Positions 12,248 to 25,450 of a stretch of 64,000 nt of DNA are shown here, in pieces (positions within the stretch are counted from its first letter, which is position 1; each line of letters starts with the position of its first letter). Source of the DNA: Plenodomus lindquistii (lineage: Eukaryota > Ascomycota > Dothideomycetes > Pleosporales > Leptosphaeriaceae); NCBI GenBank assembly GCA_025504975.1, contig JANUWI010000015.1:806001-870000 (forward strand). Direction: 5' to 3'. Position numbers and translations under genes: made by a program. The notes below the pieces were generated by a model, which saw only the letters and a list, made by a program, of their open reading frames with translations, was not told the origin of the DNA and ran no database searches.

Positions 12248-15200
12248 AAAGTTTAAATAGTTAAATATTAAGCTCTATTATAGTTATTATTCTAAATAGA
12301 ATAATAATTATTAGAGTAAATATTTATTTAAACTTATCTACGTTAATTATAGTTATAAAATCTATAAACTTAAAATAACTAGTAGGCTTAGTAAAATTAT
12401 CTACTAAAATAGTACTAGTATTTTAATAATCTAGATAAATACTATTATTTACTAGATTTCTTTTTATAAAATAATAAGTTATATCTACGTGTTTAGTTTT
12501 TATATAATAAATAATATTTTTAGCTAGTTCTATAGTAAATAAACTATCTATTTTAATTATATTTACTTTTTAAAATATATTATTAATATTATTTATTTCT
12601 CTATTATTTAGAGTATTAAATAAGTTTTTAATATAATTTTATAAATACATAAATATTTTAGTAGCTATTTTTAAAGCTATATATTCTACTTTTATAGAGC
12701 TTAAAGTAATAGTTTATTATAATTTAAATATCTAACTACTAGTAATATTACAATTTTTAGAATTATCTATTATTTTACGTAATATAAATATATTACTAGT
12801 AGTAGATTATTTAGATTCTAGATCTCTACTCTAATTAAAATTACTAATCCTTAATAAATAAATTTATCTATTTTAATTAGAGTTTTTATTATATAGAGGT
12901 AAGTTTAATCTATAATATTTAGATTTAATAATATAATTCTATACTTTATTAAAGTAATTATAATACTCTAAACTAGAATTATATATAAATCTAGCTAGAT
13001 AGTTTATAGAATAAACTTAATCTAGCCTAGTAAATATAGTTAAATATATTAAAAATCCAATTTCTTACTAAAATCTATTAATATCTTTTAAAGTACTAAT
13101 TTCTAGAGTTTTATCTAGTGTTATAGCTATAGGCAAAGGTATATTACTTAGCTTATTATTAGATTAATTTAATTCTAATAAAATTTTATTTATAAAGCTT
13201 TTTTATATAATAATTAGAGATTTTTTAACTCTATCTCTAATTATTTCTATACGTAGAAACTCTTTTATTTCTTCTAGATTACTAATATCTAATTTAAATT
13301 CTTTAGTTAAATTTTTATATAGAGTATTAACTAATTCTAAATTAGATGTAAAAACTAGTATATTATCTATATATATAGCTAATATAATTAGTGTATTTTT
13401 ATCTATAAATATACTAGTATCCATTTTTAAATAATTAAATTCTAGCTTTTTTAAAAGTTTAGTTAAAAATAATAACTATTACCTAGAAGCTTATTCTAAT
13501 CTATATAAAGCTTTATTTAATCTATAAACTATTTCTTTATAGTTATTAGATTAGATAGTTATATTAATTTATTAAGTAATTCTTTAGTTTTTATAAAATT
13601 ATCTTTTATAGCTTTTTCTAGAATATGTTTTTTAATCTCTATAGGTAATTCTATAAATAAATTATTATTATCTATATCTATATTAGAAAAAGCTTATTTT
13701 ATATTCTTAGTATAGATTTCCTAATCTAGATTAGTAAATATAAATAATAATAATCTAATAATTATAGGTTTACTAGTAGAAATTAAAATTTCTTTATAAT
13801 TAATATTATATTACTATAGAAATTTTTTAGCTACCTGTTAAGCTTAACATTTTTTAATAGATTTATTTAAATTTAATTTAGTATTTAATACCTATTGCCT
13901 TTTAATTATAATAGTCTTTTTACTATTATAATTATTAGAAATAAGTACTAAGTTCTAAGTTTTAGATTATAACAAGTTATCTATTTCTACTTTAATAGTA
14001 GATAAATAAAAATCCTTATTTTTATGTAATAAAACTTCTTTATAAATTTAAAAATCTAGATTAGAACTAGAAGTAATTAATATATTATATATAATACTAT
14101 TATTATATAATATATCTTTATTAGTATTTTTAGATATAATTACTTAATTAGCTAATTTATCTTTAGAATAAATAACTATTTCTAGTCTATTACTAAAGTA
14201 GAATAGAGTGTTTTTACTATTATTATTAGAGTAACTAGTAGAATTTATAGTATCTAATTTAGTAAATAATTCTTATACATTATTATTATTATTAGGTTTA
14301 TAGAATTAAGCTTCTAATATAACGTAATCTCTAGCATTTATAGCTTTATTTATAGTAGTATTATAAAGCTTATAAATATTATTAACTATAAATTCTACTA
14401 AATAATAAAGAGGTACTTAAGTCTAACTTTTTAATATAAGCTTTAGGCTTTTTATAGTAAATTAAGCTTTAAAATATTTTACTATTATCTATATAAAATA
14501 TCATTTAATATGTTAGTTTATAGAGAGTTTTAGAATTAATAGAACTATTTAAAGTTTTATTGTATAAATAAGTAGCTGTTATTAAAGCTTCTCTCTATAA
14601 AAAGTTAGATAAATTAAAGTTAATTACTAAAGCTTTAACTTAATTAAATAGTACTTTATTTATTATTTCTACTACTCTATTTTATTTAGGCCTATAAAAA
14701 GTAGAAAGTCTAGTTCTAATTTTTTTAGATTTTTAATAATTGTTTAAATTTGTAAAAATAAATTTATTATTAGATTATAATATTTTAACTTTATTATTAT
14801 TAAAGTTATTATTACTATTACTAGAATTATTAATATTACTATATAGTATAGTATTATTAACTAATTTATTACTAACTAAAATAGAGTTATTTTTAGCTTT
14901 TAAATCTAGTTCTATAATAATTTCTTTAATAATATTAACTTTATTTTTTCTACTTTTTAAAAGCTGTACTACTAAATATTAAGTAAATGTATTTCTAAAA
15001 GTAATATAGTATTTAAATCCTCTAAAAGCTTTAGAATTTCTAGAACTTTATATATATATAGATAAAGTTTAAATAAATAGTTACTTTATTACTAGATTCT
15101 ATATTTCTATTTTAAGTTAATTTTAATTATATATAAATAATATAATTATCTTAGCTAACTTTAGTAGATTCTAGATTTTTAAAGTCTATAGTAGTACTAT

Positions 15201-15294
15201 ATTTAGTACTACTATTAATTTTTTTAATAGTATTAAAATTAATATATTCTAATCTATTATATATTAAATATATAGAATTATTATTATATTTAAT
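12248..15294 (-). mobile_element. Ty1/copia retrotransposon D (partial)
   Basis: A different copia family from C, read on the minus strand. Its pol runs from an integrase at the right (about 14,300-14,750) to an RNase H ending near 12,335. The left end was cut off by insertion of copia C and continues, if present, left of 5574. The right end stops near 15,295 without gag or protease. No LTR pair could be matched, so the limits are those of recognisable pol. Confidence 0.65.
12335..15250 (-). pseudogene. Copia D pol relic (integrase-RT-RNase H)
   Basis: Integrase is recognisable near 14,360-14,700 by a segment equivalent to P-x-N-G-x-x-E followed by YLYNKTLNSS and a YKKPKAYIKKLD block. Reverse transcriptase is clearest at 13,203-13,424, a 73-codon open stretch with YIDN in place of YVDD and the downstream block EFKLDISNLEEIKEFLRIEI. 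RNase H follows with EYIALKIATK and TKHVDI, then NFTKP, and ends in DKFK near 12,335. Many TAA/TAG codons interrupt it, though fewer than in C. It is non-functional. Confidence 0.75.
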
Positions 15295-17166
15295 AATTAT
15301 TATAGAGCGTATATACTAAATTTACTTTTAGAGTATAGTTCTATATAGCACGCTCTATAGAGTATCTACGTAAATAGAGTAGAATATATTTTTACTAAAA
15401 TTTTAGCTATAAATAGTACGCTTTTTTAAGCATTTTCTATATAGTAATCTATTTTCTAATTACTTTTAAATCTACTCTCTAGAATAGTTATAAGCCTAGT
15501 TCTTTTATATTTTTAGAAATATTCCTTCTATACGCTTAAAAAAGCTTAAAAAAAAGTAATTTAGAAAAACTAATTTATTTATTTAGTGTTAACTCTATAA
15601 AATTTATAGCTAAATTATTTATAATTATTAAAAAAAAGTATATACTTACTATAAAAAAGTAATAGCTAGCCTAGTATATCTAGCTCTAGTTCTATATAAT
15701 AAGTAGAGCTCTCTAGAAAAATATTAACCTAGATAGTACTATTAATACTTTAAATATTATTACTTTCTAGCTATAAAAACTAATATTTATAAATAAAACT
15801 ATAATTACTAAAGAGCTCTATAAAAGCTTAGTTTAGAACTACTAGATAAAGTTTAGTAATTAAAGTACTAGAGCTATTTATATATAATATATATAGAACT
15901 AGATATAATAGATAGTTAATCTAGAGTTTATAGCGCTAGGATTAATAACGCTTATTAATTAAAAAAAAATTAATACTTTAGTTATTTATAAAATTATTAA
16001 AGTAGAACTTTATTTCTACTAATTATATAACTATAAATATTATACGCTTCTAGTATAAAGTATATTTTAATAAAGTTTATTTAAAAAAAAAATTTTTTAT
16101 AACTAGTTTTACAACTAGTATAATCTATATATTAAAGCATAAATATATAGTATTACTAAAATTAAAAAATAGCTTATAATCTAGAATTTCTTTAAAACTT
16201 TATTTTATAAAATTACTTTAATATAGCTTTAAATTATAAACTTATTAATTATTAAATATTTAGTTATAAAATAAGTATAGCTTACTCTAAATAAAGTAGC
16301 TTAAATATTTTTAGCTCTACTTTAAAAAAGTGTAGTTTAAAAAAGCTTTAGTAGTAGTTTAGAGGTTTTTATAATATTTAGCGCGCTAAAAAATAAAGCT
16401 ACTAAAAAAAATACTTTAGAAAGCTCTAATAAAAAGTAGTATTTTTATAAAAAAAGTTTATAAATAGCTAGTAACTAATTACTAAAAGCTCTAGACTACT
16501 TTTACTAGTAAACCTTTTATAATAAGCAATACTATTAAATTTAAAACTCTAAAGCGTTTAAATAAGCTAAAAAATAGTAGTCTAAAATTAGCTCTAGTTA
16601 AAAAAAATTAAAAAAAGTTAGAAAGTTTAAACTTAAGTAGTTAAAAAATTATAAAAGCTTTTAAATTAGTTACTTTTCTAGAAAATATAGTAGCTTTTTT
16701 AATAGATTTACGCTTATTTAAATATAAACCTAATAGAATTTACTTTATAATAGATTTTAATGCCTATTTCCTTTTAAAAAGTATAATTTGTAATAGTAGA
16801 GCAGCACTATACCTAGTAAACTCTATAAATAAACTAATTCTAGAATTTTTTAAAAAGAGTAATACTTTTAAAATACTAGAAGTAGAAATATAAACCTTTT
16901 CTATTAGAGGTAAAAGTACCTAAACTTTTAAAAATACTTTAAATAGATCTAGAAAGAAGTATATAGAAAATTTTACGCTTTATAGTATTATAGTAATAGA
17001 AAGTTTTTATATTAATATAATTTTCGAAGCATTTTAAGCTAAAGTAAATATATAGTATATTAGATATAATAGTACTCTATATATAGAGACTATAGATTAA
17101 AGCTTAGTTATTATAGAGCTTATTTAAAAGTATAACTTTATTTTTATTAAATATAATATATTATAG
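15295..17166 (+). mobile_element. 5' part of a third copia element (G), truncated
   Basis: The left end resembles the end of the C LTR (taatctattttctaatta, then ctctagaatagttataagcctag near 15,483), followed by leader and a Gag-like region. A protease/pre-integrase region near 16,735-17,110 has a plus-strand frame through ICNSRAALYLVNSINK and YINIIFEA, paralleling the DNR segment of C near 7,000. The frame ends abruptly at about 17,167, where chromovirus sequence begins. The LTR left boundary is not certain. Confidence 0.55.
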
Positions 17167-17618
17167 TTTACTAGTATTATATTAGTTACGCTAAAGCTAG
17201 TAACCTATATAGTTACTAGTTATACTATAAAAGCTAATATTATTATAGCTAAACTAGCTATAGCTTTTATATCTACTAGTTTAGTTTTAAACTTTTTTAC
17301 TTTATTTTTATTAGCTAGTATAGCCTGCGTAGTAAGGCCTTTAAAATTATAGAGTACTACTATAATTTAGTTATATTTTAGTTTTATATATATAGGTATT
17401 TAAAAAGATTAGAAAAAGCTTTAAGCTAGTTAAAAAAAATAGTTACTTACTAGTTTATACTTTTTATTTAAAAGCGTGTAATAAGTACACTTTTTTAAAC
17501 CTACTAATTTAAATAAATATATAAAGTTAAATTTATTATAAAACTAGGCCTAGATAGAGTGTAAGTAAAAAACCTAATAAACTAAAAAGTATATATCTAA
17601 AGGTATAGAAATAGACAT
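17167..17618 (-). pseudogene. Truncated antisense reading frame of chromovirus E
   Basis: Counterpart of the minus-strand frame at 58904-59620 in chromovirus A. The start codon is retained (cat at 17616-17618 on the plus strand). The C-terminal half is removed by the truncation at 17,167. Several TAA/TAG codons interrupt it. Confidence 0.45.
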
Positions 17619-17909
17619 TTTTATAAAAGCTATTTAGCGTTAGTATTAGAGGTAATAATAAATAGTAAGAGAGTATATATAATAAAAGTATAGAGTATAA
17701 AAAGTAAAAAAAAATTATAATACTTAAAAAATTATTATATTCTACTAGAGTAACTACTAGATTTAGTAGTTATTATAATAATTATTAATAAATAGTAATT
17801 AGAAAGTTATATTTATATTAATAAAATAATAATTCTAGAATAGACTTTATATAGAGGTTATATAGAAAACACTTAGATATAAAACTATCTAATTTAAAGT
17901 AGAGAGTAA

Positions 17910-18327
17910 TATAATAAAGCTATATTCTATTATAATAATAATCTTTAGCTATAGAAGCGCTTTTATAAACTACCTCTATTTTTCTCTATATAAGTTTATT
18001 AAAAATAGAAAACTATATAAATTTCTATTTAAACTACCTCTATACTATATCTAGTTTAGATTTTATAAAAGTTTTTACTTTACTATTACCTACGTGCTAA
18101 TATAGTAGAGGAAAAAAAAAAAACTTTATAAAGACTTAGAACTACTACTAAATTCTACTCTATATAGCTTACTTTTTTAATAGAACTATAAAAGTATAAT
18201 TTTTTTATCTTTTTATATAAAGCCTATAAAAATATAATTTATTTAGCTTTTTAATCTACGCGTACTTCTATATACTTTTAAACTAATTTAAACGCTTTTT
18301 AGCACTTTATATTCTTAAGCTATTATA
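17910..18327 (+). repeat. 3' LTR of chromovirus E
   Basis: 418 bp, from tataataaag to agctattata, aligning end to end with the 417-bp LTRs of chromovirus A. The terminal TG and CA have become TA, a RIP-type change. Confidence 0.88.
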
Positions 18328-21300
18328 TAAAAAATATAAATACAAAAAAAAAAATAATTAATAGAATACTAAGTTAGAGTTAGAGTTATATTTAATTCTT
18401 CTAAATATTTTTTTTATACTAATTCCTAGCGTTCTATTTTACCTATTATTTAGTACTATTTCTAAAAATTTTTAATAATAACTCTAATTACTATCTAGTA
18501 CTCTATTACTATATTTAATATAAAAATTTAGTTTTATTATATTAATACTACTATATAGTCTATTCTATAAGATATTATTTATAGTTATTAGTATTTCTAG
18601 GTATTAAATAGGTACTAGGTACTATAGTAATCTAGATTATAAAGCTAATATCTATACTATATAGTCTATATTAGTATAAACTAAGTAATTATAGAAAAGA
18701 TTAGTAGAGAGTTTAATAGATATGCTTAGAGGTATAGATTTTACTATTATATCTAGAGTATAAATTAACCTACTTTACTTTAGCTAGAACTTTTCTTTAG
18801 CGTTTATTATTTAATATAGAGTTAGTAATATTTATAAAAGTAGCGTATATTATCTATTATAATTATAGATTTAAATAATAATATAGTTTATCTACTACGT
18901 AAATTCTTTAAATATTCTCTATTACTTTTAGAGTAGTGCTATACGTGTGCTATAGAATAATAGATACTCTAAAAAAGTTAGTATAAAGTTAGATAATAGT
19001 ATATAAACTTATCTAGAATAAAGTCTAAACTATTAGTAATAAATAGATTAGATAATAGCTTTATAAAGTAGAGCTTTTAAAGTAGCTTTACCTACCTATA
19101 TTTATAGACTAGATCTATTAAATAGCTATTTTATTTTAAAAGGTTAGTGCTATTCTACCTATATACGTGCAGCCTTTAGATAATAATATAAATAGTAGCG
19201 TAATCTAGTTATTTTAACTTGTTTTTAAACTTAGAATTACTATAAATACTTTTAAAAACTAATTATAACTAGCGCTAATTTAGTTTTTTCTATTTATAAG
19301 TATTATTACTTTAGAATTTTTAGTTTAGCTATAGCTTTATATATTCTTAGTAGTTCTAATTACTAAAAAAGCTCTAAGGCTAACGCTTTCTATAATTTTT
19401 AAATAGATATAATCTTTTTTATTTAACTCTATAAATTATTAAACTCTAACTCTATATTAAATATTAATTTATTTATATATAACTATTTTTTTTCTTTACC
19501 TTTAGCTAAGTAGTATCTTTTCTTTTTTAATATTATATTTAAGTTATTCTAGTTTATATAAAAAAAAAGGAGCTCTATATATAATATATAAGTATTTAAT
19601 AGGTAGTAATATTTAAACTACTCTATATAAATAAGTAACTAAGTAATACGCCTATATATACTAATATTATAGCTATCTAATATATTTTTATTTTTACCTA
19701 TATATTATTATATTTTTATTAGGTAAAACTTTATATTTTTTAATAGTTTTTATTATAATAGAAATATAATCTATCTGTTTTTTAGGTTATTTATTCTTTA
19801 ATAGCTTACTAGAGATTAGTTACTCTACTTTTTTTTCTATTTCTTAACTAAAAAAGCTTTAAAAGCATTTTTATAAAGCCTATTTATAAATTAGTTACAT
19901 TTCTTTTTATTAATAAAAAACTAACCTAATTTTTAATAACGTTTTCTAGAGAAAAGGCGCTAAAATAGCTTGTAAAATCCTCTATCTACTATATAGAAAT
20001 AAATATAGTATATTATTACTAGATAGAGTTTAGTTTATAGTAAACGCGTCTACTATAAATATACGCTAGATTATATAAATATTAAGCCTAGTAATACTAA
20101 TTATTACTTTATATATCTATAGTAAAACTAATATTCTATTTAGCTAAATAGTTTATATTACTTCTAGTAGAGGTAGTAAACTACTAAACTTAGTAGCTTT
20201 TTTTATTTTATTCTATTCTATAGCGCTTTAACTAGTAGATTATTTTATTTTTACTGCGTCTATAATTGCTATTTTTCTAATAGATTAGAACGCTTAAATA
20301 TTATATGTTTACTAGAGATAAAAAATAGCCTAGACTATTTATATTATATTAATATTATATTATATAAAGCTAAATGGTTTTTTAAATCTATTTTATTACT
20401 ACTTTTTTATACTTTACTAGTTACCTTTCTATAGAACTATAAGTGTTTTATTAAATAGAGTATAAACTACTATTAAAATACTTTATAACCTAGTTTATTA
20501 GAATTTAATATGTAGTTTATTTAGCTATAGTATATTACTAATTCTATTAGAATTCTAAACTAATAATAAAGTTAATAAGAAAAAGAATATTTTTTATTAT
20601 AGTATTACGTAGTTTAAACTTAGATTATAGTTTAAACTTAGATTATAGTTTAATTAGTAGTAGAGTAATAGTTAGAAAAGAAATACTATATAGTAAATAC
20701 TTATTTTCTATACTAAAAAAGTATGTGTACTTAGTTATCTATATAATACTTCTAATAAAAAATAAATAGTTTTAATAATAATAGCTATAAAAACTAATAA
20801 TAAGCTTATATTTTATACTATTACTAAAGTATAGTTATCTATTAGTAAAGTATAGTTACTATATTTAATTAAAGATAATATTAAATATATATTAAAGTGT
20901 TAATTCTATAAATAGAATAACTTTCTACTAAAAGATAGTAAAACGCGTTAGATAAATATAAAAGTTAACTAATAAATAAAAAAAAACTCTTTTTATATTA
21001 AAAAGTTTTATAAACTTATAAAAACTAATATAAAAGGCTAAAAGTATACTTTTTTACGTGTAATATATAACTATTTTAGTATATAATATATAAAGCTAAC
21101 TTTTTTAATAGTAAAGCTTTTTTTTAGTTTAGAATAGGTTCTATAGAAAAAAGTGCTTCTAGTTTAATTTTATTTATACTATTTATATATATACTATAGT
21201 TTATATATAAATAATACTTACTAGTATAGTAAATAGCTTATTTTATAAATATACTACTTTTATAAAAGTTAATTATTATTAAAATACACGCTATATTCTA

Positions 21301-23240
21301 ATTACTTTAATAATAAAGCGTACTATAGACTTTATTACTATACTAATTTTTATTACGTAGCTATTTATATATAATTCTAGTAAACGCTATTATAAACTAA
21401 ATACTAAAGCGCTTTTTTATTTAGTAGTTTCTAAAAACTTTAATATATATATTTACTTTATTACTTTAATTATAGAAAGCTATTAAACTACTAAAGTTTT
21501 TTTACTATATATCTATTACTTTTACTTTTAACTAATTCTAGTTTTATGCCTATAGATATTAATATAAGTAAATACTTTTTTATAAATATATTAAAAAAAA
21601 ACTTTTTATAGCAATTTAGTAGGTATAATTATATATAAGTATTAAAGTATTTTAAATTAGAAGCGTATATTTAACTAGTTTCTAACTAGATTAACTGCGT
21701 TTACTATAGTAACTTTACTTTATATATATAACTAAATACTTACCTATTATATACTAAGCTAAAAGTCTCTAATTCTATTTATCTACGTATTCTATTTATA
21801 TAAACTAATAATACTATATATTAATTATATTACTTAGATTCTATTTTTTCTAGTTATAAACTATATACTATACTAGTACTATACCTATTCTATACTTTAT
21901 ATACTAATATACAAGTTATAAATACTATTTACTAGTACTAGATTTATATATTATATTTTTACTAATATATATTACTTTATATTAATTACGTTACTAGTAT
22001 TTTACTAAGCCTAGCTATAAATTATATACTATACTAGTATACTTTTTTTTTATACTCTATTAAAGCTACTATACTATACGTAGTTTTTTTAAAATACTAT
22101 TATATTATTAGTAAATAGTAGTATCTCTATTAAAATAGGCTTTTAATATATAGCGTAGTAGTAAAAGTATATAAAAGTTATTAAAAGTTTTATATAGAGT
22201 AACTTTAAATAACCTCTACTAACTAATTTTATACTATTCTAGAGCGGCTAAAAATACCTAGTAAATAAACTACTAAAAAGGCAAAGTATAGTAGCTTATA
22301 CTCTGCTAGTACTAGCTTTAGAATAGCGTAAAGTAACTTTAAATAACCTATAGTACCTATTTTTTTTTACTATAAATTTAAACCCTATTTTTTTTATTTA
22401 TTTCTACTATAATTACTATATATTTTACGTTTTTTTTTTATTTTATATATAGTTTAAGCTACTACTTTATATACGAAATAGTTAAAGTAGTAGATAGTAG
22501 TAGTATAGTTAGCTAAAGTTTATATATACTACTAACTTCTAATTATATAGCACTCTATCTATAATATAAAAACTTCTAGATTAGAGATATATTAATATAG
22601 ATTACTAAAAATACTAAATAATTAAGCTATTTAAACTCTAGTATAGTAGTATAAACTTTAAAGTATAGTAGATATATATAGAGTAACTTTAAAAATCTTT
22701 TTTAATTTTTAAACCTAGTAATAAATAGGCGTAGTACTAGTAGTAGTAGCTAAAAAATTTATCTATTACTAAAATATAGGCAGCTTATAAAAAATATAAA
22801 CTAGATTAAAATAGCTACTACTACTAGAAAAATATATTTATTAAAATAATAGGTATAGCCTAGTTTTTTTACTATATATTAAGCTCTAGTAGTAGCATTT
22901 AATACTAAAAAATAATTTATAATTATTTTTTTTTATTTTATAGTATAACTTAGCTCTATGTATATAGGTACTTATATAATACGTAATATAATATTTTTAG
23001 AGCTTATTAATACCTATAACTACTTTTTTTCTATTAATACCTATAATTATTTACTTTTTACTAAAAGTAACTCTAGCTAAATCTTCTATACTAATAACTA
23101 TAATACGCTTTTTTTTAATAGCTAAAACTACTATATATATATTATTAACTTTAGTAAAAACCTATTATATATTTTTTAAAAAAATAATATTAAACTATAG
23201 AATATAGTTATTACTATACTATTTAGCCTATAACTAAATA
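18328..23240. other. Unclassified RIP-degraded DNA
   Basis: About 4.9 kb with no terminal repeats, LTR or catalytic motif that I can recognise. An 18-bp direct repeat (agtttaaacttagattat) occurs at 20611-20628 and 20629-20646, followed by a partial third copy. Positions of about 18,900-19,600 show longer minus-strand frames broken only by TAA/TAG, possibly an old coding region of unknown type. Short direct repeats of agtaactttaaataacct lie near 22,200 and 22,335. Confidence 0.35.
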
Positions 23241-24335
23241 TACTATAATCTTTTATAAATCTAATAGTTTATAATTTTAAAGTTATTTTTAGTATAAGTA
23301 ATGTAGGTGTACTCTATAGTACTATAATTTTTTATAAATCTAATAGTTTATAACTTTAAAGTTATTTTTAGTATAAATAACGTAGGTATACTCTATAGTA
23401 CTATTAACTTTTTTAACTTACTTTTTATAGTAGCTAGGTAGTAGCTAATCTATAGTTATATAGTTCTAGCTTTAATATAAATAATACTAGTATACTCTAT
23501 AGTACTATTAACCTCTTTAACTTATTTCTTATAGTAGCTAGAGCTTTAATATAAATAACATAAATGTATTTTATAGTACTATTAACTTTTCTAACTTATG
23601 TTTTATAGTAGCTAGAGCTTTAATATAAGTAATATAGATGTACTCTATAGTACTATTAACGCTTTTAACTTATTTTTTACCTTTTTTATCCTCTCTCTAG
23701 CTATATATAGTAGTTTTAATATTTTTTAAAAAAATATAAAGTTTTAATATAAGTAACGCAGGTGTACTCTATAGTACTATTAACGCCTCTAATTTATTTT
23801 TTAACCTTTCTATCCCCTCTCTAGCTATATATAGCAGTTTTAATATTTTTTAAAAAAATACTAAAATTTCTCTAGCTATATATAGTAGTTTTAATATCTT
23901 TTAAAAGAATATAAAGCTTTAATATAAGTAATATAGATGTACTCTATAGCACTATTAACGCCTCTAATTTATTTTTTAATTTCTCTATTCTCTCTCTAGC
24001 TATATATAGCAGTTTTAATATCTTTTAAAAAAATACTAAAACTTCTCTAGCTATATATAGTAGTTTTAATATCTTTAAAAAAAATATAGAGCTTTAATAT
24101 AAGTAACGTAGGTGTACTCTATAGTACTATTAATACTTTTAATTTATTTTTTAACTTTTTTATCCCCTCTCTAGCTATATATAGTAGTTTTAAAATTTTT
24201 AAAAAAATACTAAAACTCCTCTAGCTATATATAGTAGTTTTAATATCTTTTAAAAAAATACTAAAACTTCTCTAGCTATATATAGTAGTTTTAATATTTT
24301 TTAAAAGAATACTAAAACTCTTCTAGCTAGTCTAA
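23241..24335. repeat. Higher-order minisatellite
   Basis: A core containing tactctatagtactattaa recurs with starts of the landmark gctttaatataa at 23469, 23543, 23617, 23741, 23916 and 24091, giving spacings of 74, 74, 124, 175 and 175 bases. Two related units of about 79 bases precede them from 23241. The longer spacings come from adding a roughly 50-base module starting ctagctatatatag: none in the first units, then one, two, two and finally three copies. It is non-coding and RIP-mutated. Confidence 0.85.
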
Positions 24336-25256
24336 TAGTTAAAAAACTTAGTTAGTAAATTATTTTTTTAAAGTATTAGAAAAAAAGTAAAATTAGAGAT
24401 CTAAAAGCGCAGCACGTATATAAAATAGAAACTTTTAAATTTAAAAATAAAAAGTTAAAAGCTACTCTATAATAGTTTTTAATAGTACTAGCTCTAATTA
24501 TAGTACTTACTCTAGTTTCTCTACTAGCTTTAATTATAGTATTTACTCTAGTTTCTTTACTAGCTCTAACGCTATAGGCCTTTTTTACTTACTAGTATTA
24601 AAATTAAAAATAACTCTACGCGCTTTAAAAAGCTCTATAATACTAGCTAGCTATAGGCTTTAAAAAGCTCTATAATACTAGCTATAAATATTAATAAACT
24701 CTATAATAATAGTTTTATATACTAGATTATATAGAATTACTAGCTATTTTTATAATAGTATAGGTAGTAGTAATATACTACTAGTATATAGCTTTAATTT
24801 AACCTCTAATATAAATTACTACTCTAGGCATTTTATAAAATATTCAATTTAAAATAAAATTATAGAATATATATATTTATATTAAAGTTAGAATATAGTA
24901 TATAAATTTAATAATAATTAAATATATTAGTAGCTATATAGTTCTATCTAGTAGTTAGAAGCCTAGTACTATTACCTATATATAAATAGTAGTAGTTGTT
25001 TAACTTTTTTATATAAAGTATAGTTTAAAATAACTAAGTTTCTTTATATATACGTAATTATTATTTTATTACTAGTATAATATATAATTTACTATATAGT
25101 TTACTTTTACTTTTACTATATTAAATAATCTATATATATAAGTTTACTACCTCTCTACTTTTTTTTTTATATTCTTTTTTTCTTTTTCTCTACTTTTAAA
25201 AAGTACTATTACTACTAATATTCTATAGTTAATAGTAACTTTTTTTTTATTACCTA
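24336..25256. other. AT-rich DNA with short duplications
   Basis: No gene seen. A duplication of about 39 bases, with ttactctagtttct, lies near 24,492-24,570. A second, tttaaaaagctctataat, lies near 24,625 and 24,659. Confidence 0.4.
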
Positions 25257-25450
25257 CGCTACTAAAGCTATTTATTACTAGCGCTACTAAAGCTATTTAT
25301 TACTAGCGCTACTAAAGCTATTTATTACTAAGCTATTTATTACTAGTACTGCTAAAGCTATTTATTACTAGCGCTATTAAAGCTATTTATTACTAGCGCT
25401 ACTAAAGCTATTTATTACTAGCGCTACTAAAACTATTTATTACTAGTACT
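25257..25450. repeat. 25-bp minisatellite
   Basis: About eight tandem copies of a 25-base unit, cgctactaaagctatttat plus tactag, beginning at 25257 and 25282. One copy near 25,325 is short and the last copies carry single substitutions. Confidence 0.9.

Larger units (their letters stand above)
17167..18327 (+). mobile_element. 3' fragment of a chromovirus (E)
   Basis: Collinear with 59,170-60,328 of chromovirus A: part of the region antisense to pol, the purine tract and a full 3' LTR. Gag and pol are missing. The join to copia G at 17,167 has no terminal repeat, so it is a truncation or recombination junction. RIP is heavy. Confidence 0.8.

Noticed and set aside
13203..13424. 73-codon minus-strand frame as an independent small gene
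   Set aside because: It is the reverse transcriptase box of the copia D relic that happens to lack stops, not a gene on its own.
14740..14982. 80-codon Leu-rich plus-strand frame resembling a membrane protein
   Set aside because: It is antisense to the copia D integrase/pre-integrase relic; Leu richness results from TTA/CTA codons in AT-rich DNA.
25257..25450. CRISPR array
   Set aside because: The repeats are head to tail without unique spacers, and the DNA is fungal.
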